Assembly: GCF_001605725.1 (NCBI RefSeq)
Contig: NZ_CP011530.1
Span: 1,178,001-1,242,000 of the forward strand
Direction of reading: 5' to 3'
Length of the DNA stretch: 64,000 bases
From: Mycobacteroides immunogenum
Lineage (GTDB): Bacteria; Actinomycetota; Actinomycetes; Mycobacteriales; Mycobacteriaceae
In this document: positions 8,287 to 17,408 of the stretch, in pieces
How the letters are laid out: each line of letters opens with the position of its first letter
Numbering within the stretch: position 1 is the stretch's first letter
Notes under the pieces: generated by a model
Told to the model about the DNA's origin: nothing
Databases searched by the model: none
Seen by the model: the letters and a program-made list of their open reading frames with translations, nothing else
Position numbers and translations under genes: made by a program

Positions 8287-9483
8287 TCAGTCCCCGGCGC
8301 TCACCGCTTCGCGGACGGAACCCGGATTGAGTAACCGATGCGCGACAACACCTATCACCAGCGCCCAGAACGCCGCACCGACGCCGGCCACCGTGGTCCC
8401 CGATGCCGCCACGACCAGAGTCAATGTTGCGGGTAGCCGCGCCGACTCCGTGGACATGGCACCGGCGCAGGCGCCGGCGAAAGCGCTCAGCAGCGCCACG
8501 CCCGCCACGGCTTGCACAATGCCGGCTGGCGCGGCGAGCACCGCCGCGGTCAGCCCGGTAGAGAGCAGGCCGAGTCCGCAATACGTTGCCCCCGTTGTGA
8601 AGCCGGCGATCCAGCGGCGCCGCGGATTCGGGTCGGCGTCCGGTGCGGCGGCCAGTGCCGCGCTGATCGCGGCCAGGTTGACGGCGTGTCCGCCGAACGG
8701 CGAGGCCAGCAGTGAACCGATTCCCGTCACGGTCAGCGTGGGGCGCCAAGGGACCTGATAGCCGAACCCCGCCATCACCGCGACACCCGGGATGTTCTGC
8801 GCCGCCATGGTCACGATGTACAGGGGCAGCGCGATACCGGTGAGAGCCTGCATGGTGAGGTTCGGTGCCGTGAACTGCACGTGGGGGATCCACGCGGAAG
8901 GCATGGGCGCGCTGTGATCTCGGACGAGGGCCACCGCGATCACCACGAGTGCGGTAGCGAACGCAGCAGGCACCGCCCACCGGGGGCGAAGGACAAGCAC
9001 CACTACCCACGCCACCAGTACCGGTGCGATCGCGCCGGGATTGTGCGCCAGTGCGGTAACGGGCGCGATGCACAAGGGGAGTAACACCCCGGCGAGCATC
9101 GCCTGTGCGACGGGATTGGGGATTCGGGTGACCAGGCGTGCGAGTGCGGGCCAGAGTCCTGTCGCCAGTAGCAATATCGCGCTGACCGCGAAGGCCCCGA
9201 CGGCGGCCGGCCAACCGCCGGCCACGGAACCGGTGGTGATTAGCAGCGCTGCCCCTGGCGTCGACCACGCGCTGGTGATCGGCATCCGGTATCGCCACGA
9301 CAGCAGCATGGACGCCGATCCCATTGCCACGCTCAACGCCAGCAGGCCCGATGCCGCCTGTGCGGGATTCGCGCCGGCTGCTCGTAGGCCCGCGAGCACC
9401 ACCGCGAAAGACGAGGTGAAGCCGACCAATGCGCAGACCACACCCGCGCTGATCGGCACGGCCGTCGAGACGCTCTGCTCCAT
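8287..9483 (-). CDS. benE: Benzoate/H+ symporter, BenE family
   Basis: A 398-residue, roughly 12-helix membrane protein. It has family features such as FTSSFAVVLAGLRAAGANPAQAASGL near the N-terminus, AWSTPGAALLI, NIPGVAVMAGFGY and FGGHAVNLAAISAAL. BenE imports benzoate or related aromatic acids, but substrate specificity is known for only a few members. The gene is divergent from an XRE-cupin regulator, with a tandem-repeat operator between them. No aromatic ring-cleavage genes lie nearby. Confidence 0.88.
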   Translation of the reverse strand: MEQSVSTAVPISAGVVCALVGFTSSFAVVLAGLRAAGANPAQAASGLLALSVAMGSASMLLSWRYRMPITSAWSTPGAALLITTGSVAGGWPAAVGAFAVSAILLLATGLWPALARLVTRIPNPVAQAMLAGVLLPLCIAPVTALAHNPGAIAPVLVAWVVVLVLRPRWAVPAAFATALVVIAVALVRDHSAPMPSAWIPHVQFTAPNLTMQALTGIALPLYIVTMAAQNIPGVAVMAGFGYQVPWRPTLTVTGIGSLLASPFGGHAVNLAAISAALAAAPDADPNPRRRWIAGFTTGATYCGLGLLSTGLTAAVLAAPAGIVQAVAGVALLSAFAGACAGAMSTESARLPATLTLVVAASGTTVAGVGAAFWALVIGVVAHRLLNPGSVREAVSAGD

Positions 9484-9492
9484 ACACGTCCT

Positions 9493-9524
9493 TCGTTCTG
9501 AATACGGAACGTTCTGTTTACGGA
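9493..9524. promoter_or_regulatory. Tandem 16-bp operator between benE and the XRE-cupin gene
   Basis: Two directly abutting 16-bp units, CGTTCTGAATACGGAA (9493–9508) and CGTTCTGTTTACGGAA (9509–9524), differ only in three central bases and are followed by a partial third (CGTA). Each unit is a dyad (TTC…GAA). They sit in the 56-bp gap between the two divergent starts, where an XRE repressor would control both genes. Confidence 0.75.
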
Positions 9525-9539
9525 ACGTAGCATGGGAGG

Positions 9540-10055
9540 GTGGACGCGAAAGATATCGGCCGCCGGCTGCGGGAGTTACGAAACGAGCGGGGCCTGAGCC
9601 TTTCGGAACTGGCCCGCCGGGCCGGGGTGGGTAAGGGATCGATATCCGAGATCGAGTCGGGTGCGCGCAATCCCACGGTCGAGACCCTGTATGCGCTCTG
9701 CGAGCCCCTCGACGTGCCGCTTACCGCGCTGGTCGGCGAGCATCCGGGCACACATTCGGCGGCACGCGGCGGAATGCGCACGGTGCTGTTGTCGGCGCGG
9801 CGCCTGCCCCAGCTCACTGTCGAGGTTTTTCGGCTGGAATTCCCTTCTGGTGCAGAGCATGTCTCGCCGTCGCATGGCGCGGGCGTGCGCGAGCACTTCA
9901 CGGTGGTGGACGGCAAGGTGCTCGCGGGACCCGTGGGTGAGGAGACCTTGGTTGAGGTGGGAGCAACGGCAACCTGGCTCAGCGATCGGCGTCATCGCTT
10001 CGCGGCCATCGACGGTGCCGCGGAGGCGGTGGTGGTGATCACCACGCCGCGCTGA
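9540..10055 (+). CDS. XRE-family regulator with C-terminal cupin domain
   Basis: A 171-residue protein. The N-terminal lambda-repressor-like HTH has LRELRNERGLSLSELARRAGV and GKGSISEIESGARNPTVET. The C-terminal cupin (about 90–171) has REHFTVVDGKVLAGP. It starts at GTG 9540 directly after the operator repeats. Proteins of this architecture typically repress an adjacent catabolic or transport gene and release DNA on ligand binding, so benE is the likely target and its own gene is probably autoregulated. Confidence 0.87.
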   Translation: MDAKDIGRRLRELRNERGLSLSELARRAGVGKGSISEIESGARNPTVETLYALCEPLDVPLTALVGEHPGTHSAARGGMRTVLLSARRLPQLTVEVFRLEFPSGAEHVSPSHGAGVREHFTVVDGKVLAGPVGEETLVEVGATATWLSDRRHRFAAIDGAAEAVVVITTPR

Positions 10056-10083
10056 CGGCAGGCCACGCGCGTGCCCACAGACG

Positions 10084-10116
10084 ACGATGGCCCGGGCTGG
10101 TAGCCCGGGCCATCGT
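10084..10116. terminator. 15-bp perfect hairpin between convergent genes
   Basis: ACGATGGCCCGGGCT (10084–10098) and AGCCCGGGCCATCGT (10102–10116) form a perfect 15-bp stem with a 3-nt loop. It lies between the 3' ends of the XRE gene (10055) and the minus-strand secreted-protein gene (10132). There is no U-tract on either side, so it is probably a mycobacterial I-shaped bidirectional terminator. Confidence 0.75.
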
Positions 10117-10131
10117 GAGATTCTGCTGGTT

Positions 10132-10443
10132 TCAGCAGCTCAGTGCGACATGCGCGACCTTGCGGTCGATTGTCGGCACCGTGGTGGGGTTGTTGCGCAC
10201 GTCCCGGGCCGGCTGCACATTGCTCACCGGCGACTCCTGGGTGACCGATTCAACGGTGCACTTGCTCAGGTCGGCGGCGCCCGTCTTCGAGACGATCACC
10301 CGGTACCCGTTGGACTTGAGGTCATTGATGACAGCGTTGGCATCGCCCGATCCCGACGGTCCGGCGAGCGCGACACTTGCCGATCCCAGCGACGCCCCAA
10401 TGACGCCAGCTGCGGCAATACCTGCAAATAACAACTTCTTCAC
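10132..10443 (-). CDS. Small secreted protein, paralogue of the neighbour at 10714
   Basis: A 103-residue exported protein. It has a Sec signal peptide with hydrophobic core FAGIAAAGVIGASLGSASVA and probable cleavage after ALA. The mature ~75 residues have one internal Cys in LSKCTVESV and a C-terminal ALSC, and include ANAVINDLKSNGYRVIVSKTG. The same pattern (VINxxxxxGYxVI, KCTV, terminal Cys) recurs in the gene at 10714–11037, so the two are paralogues. No enzymatic motif is seen and the function is unknown. A candidate iron box lies about 255 bp upstream. Confidence 0.8.
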   Translation of the reverse strand: MKKLLFAGIAAAGVIGASLGSASVALAGPSGSGDANAVINDLKSNGYRVIVSKTGAADLSKCTVESVTQESPVSNVQPARDVRNNPTTVPTIDRKVAHVALSC

Positions 10444-10699
10444 GATTTCACTCCTCTCTCCTCACTCCTCGTGGCCTCGCTGTTACCGGAATGTTCCCGA
10501 ATACCACACCAAGGCCCGATCCCCGACTCGCCAAATCATCAACGTCCGTGAATCTGTCCTGTCCAACGCGGTAATACTCAGATTGATTCCCAGTCGTGAG
10601 AATTGACACCAAATTCATAGACTCGCCTGCGTCCGCTCTTAGGTCGCGATGGGTGCGATCGTCCCGGCCGGGCAGACTTCAGCGAACTGGCAAATGTAG

Positions 10700-10718
10700 T
10701 TAGGTAAGGCTAACTAGA
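10700..10718. promoter_or_regulatory. Candidate IdeR/iron box
   Basis: TTAGGTAAGGCTAACTAGA matches the mycobacterial IdeR consensus TTAGGTTAGGCTAACCTAA at 15 of 19 positions. It overlaps the stop of the gene ending at 10714 and lies upstream of the paralogous gene starting at 10443. The right half-site is weak, so binding is uncertain. The remainder of 10444–10699 shows no gene. Confidence 0.35.
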
Positions 10719-11037
10719 CGTTGCAGTTAAGGGAGATGTAGACCAGGCGGTGATCCAGCACCCGCACCGGCATCAGTAGCCATTTTCCGCTGGGCATCCA
10801 GGTCCGCTGATACTCGGTGCGGTAGACGTCCTGCCCGTTGCGGATGTTGGAGACGGTGCACTTGTTGGTGGGCCCGTTGCCGCTGCGGTCGATGATGACC
10901 TGGTAACCCTGGGACTGATACTGGTTGATGACCGATTGCGCGTCATCGGCGAGCGCCGTCGCGGGGGTAAGGGCCATCAGAGCGCCGACGCCCACTGCCG
11001 TCGCGCACAGCTGACGCAACCTAACCGCCGTCTTCAT
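10714..11037 (-). CDS. Small secreted protein, paralogue of the neighbour at 10132
   Basis: A 107-residue exported protein with signal peptide VGVGALMALTPATALA and a mature domain carrying AQSVINQYQSQGYQVIIDRSG, NKCTVSNI and a C-terminal SLNCNV. The two cysteines are placed as in the 10132–10443 protein and probably form one disulfide. Resembles a mycobacterial family of short secreted proteins of unknown function. It is divergent from the lipoprotein gene at 11134. Confidence 0.8.
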   Translation of the reverse strand: MKTAVRLRQLCATAVGVGALMALTPATALADDAQSVINQYQSQGYQVIIDRSGNGPTNKCTVSNIRNGQDVYRTEYQRTWMPSGKWLLMPVRVLDHRLVYISLNCNV

Positions 11038-11133
11038 CTCACACCGTCCTCACAGTCTTTAACTCTGGGCCACACAGACATTGTTCCCTATAGGTGCCAT
11101 CGATTTTTCGTTCCGAATCGATACAGTGGCCGG

Positions 11134-11829
11134 GTGTTGAAGCCGGTGACCGTCAAGAGCTGGGGAATCTGGGCCACCTGTGCGCTTGCGCTCGTTGCCG
11201 TGTTGGTGGCCGGGTGTGGCCGATCCGTCCAGAATCCCGTCAATCACAACATCAAGATCGGAAACATCGCCGCGCTGAAGAGCGAGTTCGGGCCCGATTT
11301 CACGGTGAAGAGCATGGAGCCGGCGGGAATGGATCCCAAGCTGCTCTCGCCGGCCCCTTTGCCTCCGGGGGTGACGGTAGACCCCCCGGGCTGTGCCAAG
11401 TACAGCGGCGGCAGCGCCGTGCCCGGCGGGCTCAAGGGAAACATGGCGGCGTTGACCGCGACAGGTGCCGGGAATCAGTACGTGGCCGTTGCCGTCGAGA
11501 CCTCGCAGGAGGTCCCCTTCGATCCGGCGGTATCCGCGGACTGCAAGAAGGTTGGTTTTCGTGGCAATGGGATTGCGGGGCAGACCGAGGTGATCGACGC
11601 GCCTGCCATTGACGGCGCGCGCACCCTGGGCATGAAACGCGATGTGCTCAGCGGTACGTCGGGCAGGGCGATAGGCCAGGAAGTGCTGAACTATTCGGCA
11701 TACCTGGGCCGCTACATGGTGGTGGTGACGGTCAGCCCGATCGCGGTCGGAAATGTCCCGCCCGCACTGCCCGACGGCAAGCGTGCCGCGGATCTTCTGG
11801 TCAAGGCTGTCGCGGCGGTGCGCACTTAA
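11134..11829 (+). CDS. Conserved mycobacterial lipoprotein
   Basis: A 231-residue exported lipoprotein with signal peptide CALALVAVLVAGC (lipobox LVAGC). The mature protein begins with a short linker and is soluble, with Cys in DPPGCAKYSG and SADCKKVGF. It resembles the broad class of mycobacterial exported proteins related to the PknH sensor fold, but no named family is assigned. The GTG at 11134 (or TTG at 11137) gives a normal signal peptide, whereas upstream in-frame sequence runs antisense through the neighbouring gene. Its TAA shares bases with the convergent alkB stop. Confidence 0.72.
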   Translation: MLKPVTVKSWGIWATCALALVAVLVAGCGRSVQNPVNHNIKIGNIAALKSEFGPDFTVKSMEPAGMDPKLLSPAPLPPGVTVDPPGCAKYSGGSAVPGGLKGNMAALTATGAGNQYVAVAVETSQEVPFDPAVSADCKKVGFRGNGIAGQTEVIDAPAIDGARTLGMKRDVLSGTSGRAIGQEVLNYSAYLGRYMVVVTVSPIAVGNVPPALPDGKRAADLLVKAVAAVRT

Positions 11830-12428
11830 CGCACATCGCGAGGCCGGTACTGCAGGCTGATTCGTGGCCCCACCGGTTTGGACGTCTTCGGAATGGCGTG
11901 CTCCCAGGTTCGTTGGCATGAGCCGCCCATCACTAACAGGTCGCCGTGGCCGACGCTGATGCGGATCGATTCGCCGCCGAGGCGTGGTCGCAGGGCGAAA
12001 GTGCGTGTGGCGCCAATGCTTACGATCGCGACCATGGTGTCCTCGCGCAGGCCGCGGCCTACGGTGTCGCCGTGCCAGGCGACACTGTCGGTGCCGTCGC
12101 GGTACTGACACAGGCCGACCGTGGTGAATGGTTCGCCGAGTTCGCCGGTGTACTCGCCGTTGAGTCGGTCGCAGATCGTCTCCAGCACCGGATGTGGCGG
12201 TGGGCCCGCGGTCAGGTCGTGAAAGCTGACCAGCCGGGGTACGTCCAGCGTGCGGTCGTACATGCGGCGGCGCTCGGCACGCCAGGGCACCTGGGTCAAT
12301 AGCTGGCCCATGAGATTGTCCGCACGTCCGAGCCATTCGTGGTGCACCTCAAGCCAAGCGCCGCCGGCCAACTCGCGGCGCGGGACCTGCGGTGCGCCGA
12401 ACAATGATGCTTGAACCGCGTGTGTCAC
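11826..12428 (-). CDS. alkB: AlkB-like 2-oxoglutarate/Fe(II) dioxygenase (DNA dealkylation)
   Basis: A 200-residue AlkB-family protein. The iron ligands are visible in SVAWHGDTVG (HxD) and WEHAIPKTS (distal His), and the 2-oxoglutarate-binding Arg is in PRISLQYRPRD. It should oxidatively remove alkyl groups such as 1-methyladenine and 3-methylcytosine from DNA or RNA. The GTG at 12426–12428 (VTHAVQASLFGAP) is preferred to the upstream start because it matches the usual N-terminus. It is divergent from arcA over a 53-bp gap. Confidence 0.86.
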   Translation of the reverse strand: MTHAVQASLFGAPQVPRRELAGGAWLEVHHEWLGRADNLMGQLLTQVPWRAERRRMYDRTLDVPRLVSFHDLTAGPPPHPVLETICDRLNGEYTGELGEPFTTVGLCQYRDGTDSVAWHGDTVGRGLREDTMVAIVSIGATRTFALRPRLGGESIRISVGHGDLLVMGGSCQRTWEHAIPKTSKPVGPRISLQYRPRDVR

Positions 12429-12481
12429 ACCCCCATGGTATCGCACACATGTTCGATTGCATGGCAAGCTAACGTCTTCTC

Positions 12482-13696
12482 ATGACGGATGTCCCGGTAC
12501 TGGGTGCGAATTCGGAGGTGGGGCGGCTGCGGGTGGTCGTGTTGCACCGGCCCGGCGACGAGCTCAAGCGGTTGACTCCGCGCAACAACGATCAGCTGCT
12601 GTTCGACGGCCTGCCCTGGGTGGCGCGCGCCCAAGAGGAGCACGACGCCTTTGCTGAGGTGCTGCGTTCACGTGGTGTCGAAGTGCTGCTGCTCTCTGAT
12701 TTGTTGCGCGAGGCCCTCGCCAGCGGCGCGGCCCGGGTGCAGGGTATCTCGGCGGCTGTCAACGCGCGCAGGCTCGGTTATGCACTGGCACAGGATCTTT
12801 CGGAATACTTGCGGTCACTGGACGCTGCCGATCTGGCATACGTGCTGATGTGTGGCATGACGTTCGACGAGCTGCCGGTGGGTGGCACGGTGGCCCAGCC
12901 GTCGCTGGTGCGGACCATGCATCACGGGTCGGACTTCGTCATCGAGCCGCTGCCGAACCTGCTGTTCACCCGCGACTCGTCGTTCTGGATCGGGTGCAAG
13001 TTCGCGATCACCTCGCTGGCGCTGCCGGCGCGGGTGCGCGAGACGTCGTTGACCGACCTGATCTACGCGCATCATCCGAGATTCCTTGGGGTGCGGCGCG
13101 CCTATGAGTCGCATTCGGCACCGGTGGAGGGTGGCGACGTGCTGCTGCTGGGCCCCGGTGTGGTGGCCGTTGGGGTAGGGGAGCGCACCACTCCTGCCGG
13201 TGCGGAAGCCCTGGCGCGCAGTCTATTCGACGACGGCCTGGCCCACACCGTGCTCGCGGTGCCCATCGCGCAGGAGCGCGCGTCGATGCATCTGGACACC
13301 GTCTGCACCATGGTCGACACCGACGCCGTCGTGATGTATCCGGCGATCCAAGATTCGCTGTCGGCGTTCACCATCCGGCGCACCGACGGCGGCGTCAGCA
13401 TTTCGGGTTCCGAGCCGTTCGTCGAGGCCGCGGCGGACGCGATGGGCATCGGGAAGCTACGTGTCATCGATACCGGGCTGGACCCGGTGACCGCCGAGCG
13501 AGAGCAGTGGGACGACGGCAACAACACGCTGGCGGTGGCGCCCGGTGTCGTCGTCGCCTACGAGCGCAACGTGGAAACCAATGCGCGCCTGGAAGCTTCG
13601 GGTGTAGAGGTGCTCGCGATCTCGGCCTCGGAACTGGGTACCGGCCGGGGCGGGCCCCGGTGTATGTCCTGCCCGGTGTCGCGCGATCTGCTCTAG
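12482..13696 (+). CDS. arcA: Arginine deiminase
   Basis: A 404-residue enzyme that hydrolyses L-arginine to citrulline and ammonia. Family motifs are [10 protein letters not shown] (near residue 161), [20 protein letters not shown] (catalytic His and Asp) and the catalytic Cys in [15 protein letters not shown] at the C-terminus. It is orthologous by position to Rv1001. There are no arcB, arcC or arcD genes nearby, so it is not in an arginine deiminase operon. The 3' stop shares CTAG with the convergent pmt stop. Confidence 0.95.
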   Translation: MTDVPVLGANSEVGRLRVVVLHRPGDELKRLTPRNNDQLLFDGLPWVARAQEEHDAFAEVLRSRGVEVLLLSDLLREALASGAARVQGISAAVNARRLGYALAQDLSEYLRSLDAADLAYVLMCGMTFDELPVGGTVAQPSLVRTMHHGSDFVIEPLPNLLFTRDSSFWIGCKFAITSLALPARVRETSLTDLIYAHHPRFLGVRRAYESHSAPVEGGDVLLLGPGVVAVGVGERTTPAGAEALARSLFDDGLAHTVLAVPIAQERASMHLDTVCTMVDTDAVVMYPAIQDSLSAFTIRRTDGGVSISGSEPFVEAAADAMGIGKLRVIDTGLDPVTAEREQWDDGNNTLAVAPGVVVAYERNVETNARLEASGVEVLAISASELGTGRGGPRCMSCPVSRDLL

Positions 13697-15234
13697 CGCC
13701 AGCTGGGCAGCCACATCTCCATGTTCCACATGAACGGCGAGATCGCGGCTCCGGTGAGGATCGGGTACAGCCAGGCGAAGTTGGTGACCACCAGCGCCAC
13801 ATAGAACGTCGCGAGGAACATGCGCAACGTCTTTCGCTCGGGGTTGGCCGTCGGTCTGCGCAGGAAGTCGCCGATGATGAACGCGATCATCATCACCAGG
13901 AACGGCACCATCGGCGCGGCATAGAAGAAGTACATCTGCCGGTCGATGTTGATGAACCAGGGCAGCCACCCCGAGCAGTAACCGACCAGTGCCGCCGCGT
14001 ACCGCCAGTCACGCCGTACCACCGTCGCCCACGTGGCCCACAGCAGCACCGGCACCGCCAGCCACCAGATGGCCGGTGTACCTACCAACAACACCGCGCG
14101 CACACAGGAATTGGCGCCGCATCCGGGGATGTTCTTGTCCTCGATGGCGTAGAGCAGCGGCCGCAGCGACATCGGCCAGGTCCACGGTTTTGATTCCCAG
14201 GGATGGTGATTTCCGTTGGAATTGGTCAGCGTCGAATGGAACGTGTACACGCTGTGGGTGTAGTACCAGAGCGAGCGCAGGGCATCGGGCATCCATCCGC
14301 CGACGCCGATCTGCCGGCCCTCAGCATGCCGATTGATGCCCGTCTCGGAGGCGAACCAGGACCAGTACGAGGCCAGGTAAATGAAGAACGGAATGACCAG
14401 CAGCGCATACAAGGCGGGCCCCAGATCGCGCACCGCGGTACCGGCCCAGGGGCGCTGCACGCCGTAGGCACGACGCGCCGCGATGTCGAAGGCAATGCAC
14501 AGCACACCGAAGAATGCGATGAAGTACAGACCCGACCATTTAGTGCCGCAAGCCAATCCGAGCAGGATGCCGGCACCGAAGCGCCACCACCGGATGCCCA
14601 GGCGCGGACCCCACGGGGTGTCACCGATGCGGCCCTCGAGATACGCGTGGTAGAGCCGTTCCCGAACTTGGTCCCTATCGACGATGAGCGCACCGAAGGC
14701 GGCGACCACGAAAAGCACCTGGTACACGTCCAGCAGCGCGGTGCGGGCAGTGACGAAGCTGACCCCGTCCGCGATCAACAGCACGCCGGCGATGGCGCCC
14801 ACCATGGTGGACCGGCTGATCCGGCGGGCGATCCGGGCGACCAGCAACACCAGGATGGTGCCGGAGAGCGCGGCGGCGAACCGCCAGCCGAAGGGGTCGT
14901 ATCCGAAGAGCCATTCGCCGAGGGCGATCATCTGTTTGCCGACGGGTGGATGGACCACGAGCCCGTAGCCGGGGTTGTCCTCGACGCCGTTGTTGGTGAC
15001 GACCTGCCAGCCCTGCGGCACGTAGTGCTTCTCGTCGAACACGGGGGTGCCGCGATCGGTCAGGGCACCGAGATTGATGAACCGGGTCAGTGCCGCAATC
15101 ACCGTGATGACGGCGGTCATCACCCAGCCCCGGAGGCGGTCGGTCGGCCCGAAGTCCGCGGGCGGTATCCGGGGCCCGGGGGACTGGAGATCCGACTCGG
15201 CTGCCGGGGTCGGCAGGGTTGCGGGCGCGGTCAC
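13693..15234 (-). CDS. pmt: Protein O-mannosyltransferase
   Basis: A 513-residue GT39-family polytopic membrane protein (Rv1002c orthologue by position). It transfers mannose from polyprenol-phosphate-mannose to Ser/Thr of proteins being secreted through Sec. The catalytic acidic pair is in [15 protein letters not shown] (first extracytoplasmic loop), and [17 protein letters not shown] follows; about ten membrane segments are present. The GTG at 15232–15234 was chosen since the open frame further upstream is antisense to rsmI. It is divergent from rsmI over 84 bp. Confidence 0.94.
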   Translation of the reverse strand: MTAPATLPTPAAESDLQSPGPRIPPADFGPTDRLRGWVMTAVITVIAALTRFINLGALTDRGTPVFDEKHYVPQGWQVVTNNGVEDNPGYGLVVHPPVGKQMIALGEWLFGYDPFGWRFAAALSGTILVLLVARIARRISRSTMVGAIAGVLLIADGVSFVTARTALLDVYQVLFVVAAFGALIVDRDQVRERLYHAYLEGRIGDTPWGPRLGIRWWRFGAGILLGLACGTKWSGLYFIAFFGVLCIAFDIAARRAYGVQRPWAGTAVRDLGPALYALLVIPFFIYLASYWSWFASETGINRHAEGRQIGVGGWMPDALRSLWYYTHSVYTFHSTLTNSNGNHHPWESKPWTWPMSLRPLLYAIEDKNIPGCGANSCVRAVLLVGTPAIWWLAVPVLLWATWATVVRRDWRYAAALVGYCSGWLPWFINIDRQMYFFYAAPMVPFLVMMIAFIIGDFLRRPTANPERKTLRMFLATFYVALVVTNFAWLYPILTGAAISPFMWNMEMWLPSWR

Positions 15235-15318
15235 ACGCACGATCGTAGGGGAGGCCCGCGACCGGCAGCGTGGTGCGGCGGGCGGCAGCGGCAGCGACGG
15301 GGGATTTAGTCTTGCGGG

Positions 15319-16155
15319 ATGGGGTACTTGCTGCTGGCGGCCACACCGCTCGGAGAACCCGGCGATGCCTCGCCCCGATTGCGGGAGGCGCTGGCTAAGA
15401 CATCGGTGGTGGCGGCCGAGGACACCCGGCGAGTCCGGGCTCTCGCGAAGTCGCTGGACGTGCAGATCAGCGGCCAGATCATCAGTTTTTACGACCAGAA
15501 CGAGGCCAGCCGTATCGAGCCGCTGCTGGCCGATCTGGAGGCCGGCTACGACGTGCTGGTGGTGACTGATGCGGGGATGCCGTCGATCAGTGATCCGGGC
15601 TACCGCCTGGTGGCCGCGTGCGTGAAACAGGGGATACCGGTCAAATGCTTGCCCGGGCCGTCGGCGGTGACGACGGCGCTGGCTGTTTCGGGGCTGCCGG
15701 TGGATCGCTTCTGTTTCGAGGGGTTCGCGCCGCGCAAGCAGGGCCCGCGGCGCCGATGGCTCGCCGAGCTGGTGGCTGAGCCCCGTACGTGTGTGTTCTT
15801 CGAATCGCCGCGGCGGCTCGCCGAGACGCTGGTCGACGCGGTTCAGGTGCTGGGTCCGGAGCGTCGCGCCGCGGTCTGTCGTGAGCTGACCAAGACTCAC
15901 GAGGAGGTGCTGCGGGGCACGCTGCGCGAGTTGGTGGCCTGGGCCGAGAGCAATGAGGTGCTCGGCGAGATCACCGTGGTACTCGACGGCGGCCGCCCTG
16001 CCGTCCCCGAGATCGAAACCTTGGTGGCCCGGGTCGAGGAGCTGATGGACGACGGCATGGGGCTGCGTGAGTCGTGTGCGACGGCCATCGGCGAGTCCGG
16101 TGCGACGCTGTCACGGCGCGACCTCTATGACGCGGTGGTCAAAGCGCGGGCTTGA
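15319..16155 (+). CDS. rsmI: 16S rRNA (cytidine1402-2'-O)-methyltransferase
   Basis: A 278-residue SAM-dependent tetrapyrrole-methylase-fold enzyme. It has the N-terminal LLLAATPLGEPGDASPRL, AEDTRRVRAL, VVTDAGMPSISDPGY and PGPSAVTTALAVSGLP. It 2'-O-methylates C1402 in the decoding centre of 16S rRNA. The start ATG at 15319 is preceded by GGGG-rich sequence and fits the family. The 3' end overlaps the convergent pabB by 17 bp. Confidence 0.93.
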   Translation: MGYLLLAATPLGEPGDASPRLREALAKTSVVAAEDTRRVRALAKSLDVQISGQIISFYDQNEASRIEPLLADLEAGYDVLVVTDAGMPSISDPGYRLVAACVKQGIPVKCLPGPSAVTTALAVSGLPVDRFCFEGFAPRKQGPRRRWLAELVAEPRTCVFFESPRRLAETLVDAVQVLGPERRAAVCRELTKTHEEVLRGTLRELVAWAESNEVLGEITVVLDGGRPAVPEIETLVARVEELMDDGMGLRESCATAIGESGATLSRRDLYDAVVKARA

Positions 16156-17404
16156 GCCCGCGGCGGAGTGGAGCGATCGCGGTGAGATCGACGGTGGCGG
16201 CGGCCTTGTGTAGGCACTCCTGCCATTCGGCGTCGGCGTCGGAGTCGGCGGTGATGCCGCCACCGACTCCCAGCACCACACCGCGATCCGGTGCGATCTC
16301 AACGGTGCGAATCGCGACGTTGAGTTCCAGACCGGCCGCGGGGGACAGCATCCCGACGGTGCCGCAGTACACCCCGCGGTGATCCGATTCCCACTGTCGG
16401 AGAAGTTGGCGTGCACGGGTTTTCGGTGTCCCGGTCACCGACGCCGGTGGGAAGGTGGCGGCCAGCAGGTCGCGGGCGGTGGCTTCCGCGGGCACCTTGG
16501 CGGCAACGGTCGACACCAGGTGCCAGACGCCCGGCGCCGGATGAACTGCCAGCAGCTCGGGGACGGTGACCGTTCCGGTATCGGCGATGCGTCCCAGGTC
16601 GTTGCGCACCAGGTCGGTGATCATCACGTTCTCGGCGACGTCCTTGATGGAGGTCAACAGCGCGGCGGGATCCTCGGTCGCCGCGATAGTTCCTTTGATG
16701 GGACTGGAGTAGACGTCGGTTCCGTTGCGCCGCAAGAATAATTCGGGAGACAATGAGGCGATCGCACCCCACATGCCGGATAGGTAGGCGGCGCGAGCCG
16801 GCGAGGTTCGGGTCACGGCATCGGCGAAGAAGTCCAGTGATTCGCCCGTCAGGGCGCCGCGGAACTGCGTGCACACGCAAGCCTGGTACACCTCACCCGC
16901 GGCGATGGCTTCCAGGCAGCGGCCGACGGCACCGCGGTGGTGTGCGCGATCAGGGGGCGTCCAGTCGATGAACCATGGCTCGGGATCACGTGTATGGACG
17001 ACGGCATGCAGAATCCACTCTGGACATTCTTGATCTGAAAGGCTTTCGTACCACCAGCATTCGTCTTCATCGAGGCGCAGCACCATATTGGTCCAACCGC
17101 CTGCCGCGGCCGGAAGGCGTTGAGATCGGCCGGCAGCGGCGCGGTCCGGATACCCCAGATAACCGATCCATCCACCGCCCACAGCGCCGGGAGGAACGGG
17201 GCCGACCTGAGAGAGCTTGTCGTTGAACGCTTGTCGCGGCAGGACTGGGCGGGTGGGCAGCGACGGTGCGATGATCGCGCGTGAGCCGTACCACGAACCG
17301 GTGAGCGCGGCGGGGGCCGGCCGCCCCATCTCACGCGCGGTGACGGCCAGCGATCGCAGCACGGCTGGCGGGTCGCCGAGATCGCCGAGCTGCTGAACAC
17401 GCAT
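16139..17404 (-). CDS. pabB: Aminodeoxychorismate synthase component I
   Basis: A 421-residue chorismate-binding enzyme (Rv1005c by position) that converts chorismate to 4-amino-4-deoxychorismate for folate synthesis. Conserved chorismate-site motifs are GTIAATEDP, ENVMITDLVRNDLGRI, FPPASVTGTPK and a C-terminal GVYCGTVGML. No glutamine amidotransferase domain is fused, so a separate component II is needed. The start is ATG at 17402–17404. The next gene upstream (GNAT) is on the same strand 4 bp away, suggesting co-transcription. Confidence 0.9.
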   Translation of the reverse strand: MRVQQLGDLGDPPAVLRSLAVTAREMGRPAPAALTGSWYGSRAIIAPSLPTRPVLPRQAFNDKLSQVGPVPPGAVGGGWIGYLGYPDRAAAGRSQRLPAAAGGWTNMVLRLDEDECWWYESLSDQECPEWILHAVVHTRDPEPWFIDWTPPDRAHHRGAVGRCLEAIAAGEVYQACVCTQFRGALTGESLDFFADAVTRTSPARAAYLSGMWGAIASLSPELFLRRNGTDVYSSPIKGTIAATEDPAALLTSIKDVAENVMITDLVRNDLGRIADTGTVTVPELLAVHPAPGVWHLVSTVAAKVPAEATARDLLAATFPPASVTGTPKTRARQLLRQWESDHRGVYCGTVGMLSPAAGLELNVAIRTVEIAPDRGVVLGVGGGITADSDADAEWQECLHKAAATVDLTAIAPLRRGLKPAL

Positions 17405-17408
17405 TGAT

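Noticed and set aside
12457..12657. Possible leader peptide before or over arcA
   Set aside because: It is just the +2 frame of arcA, Arg/Gly-rich.
15235..15900. N-terminal extension of pmt to 15900
   Set aside because: It would lie entirely antisense to rsmI; the GTG at 15234 gives a normal pmt N-terminus.
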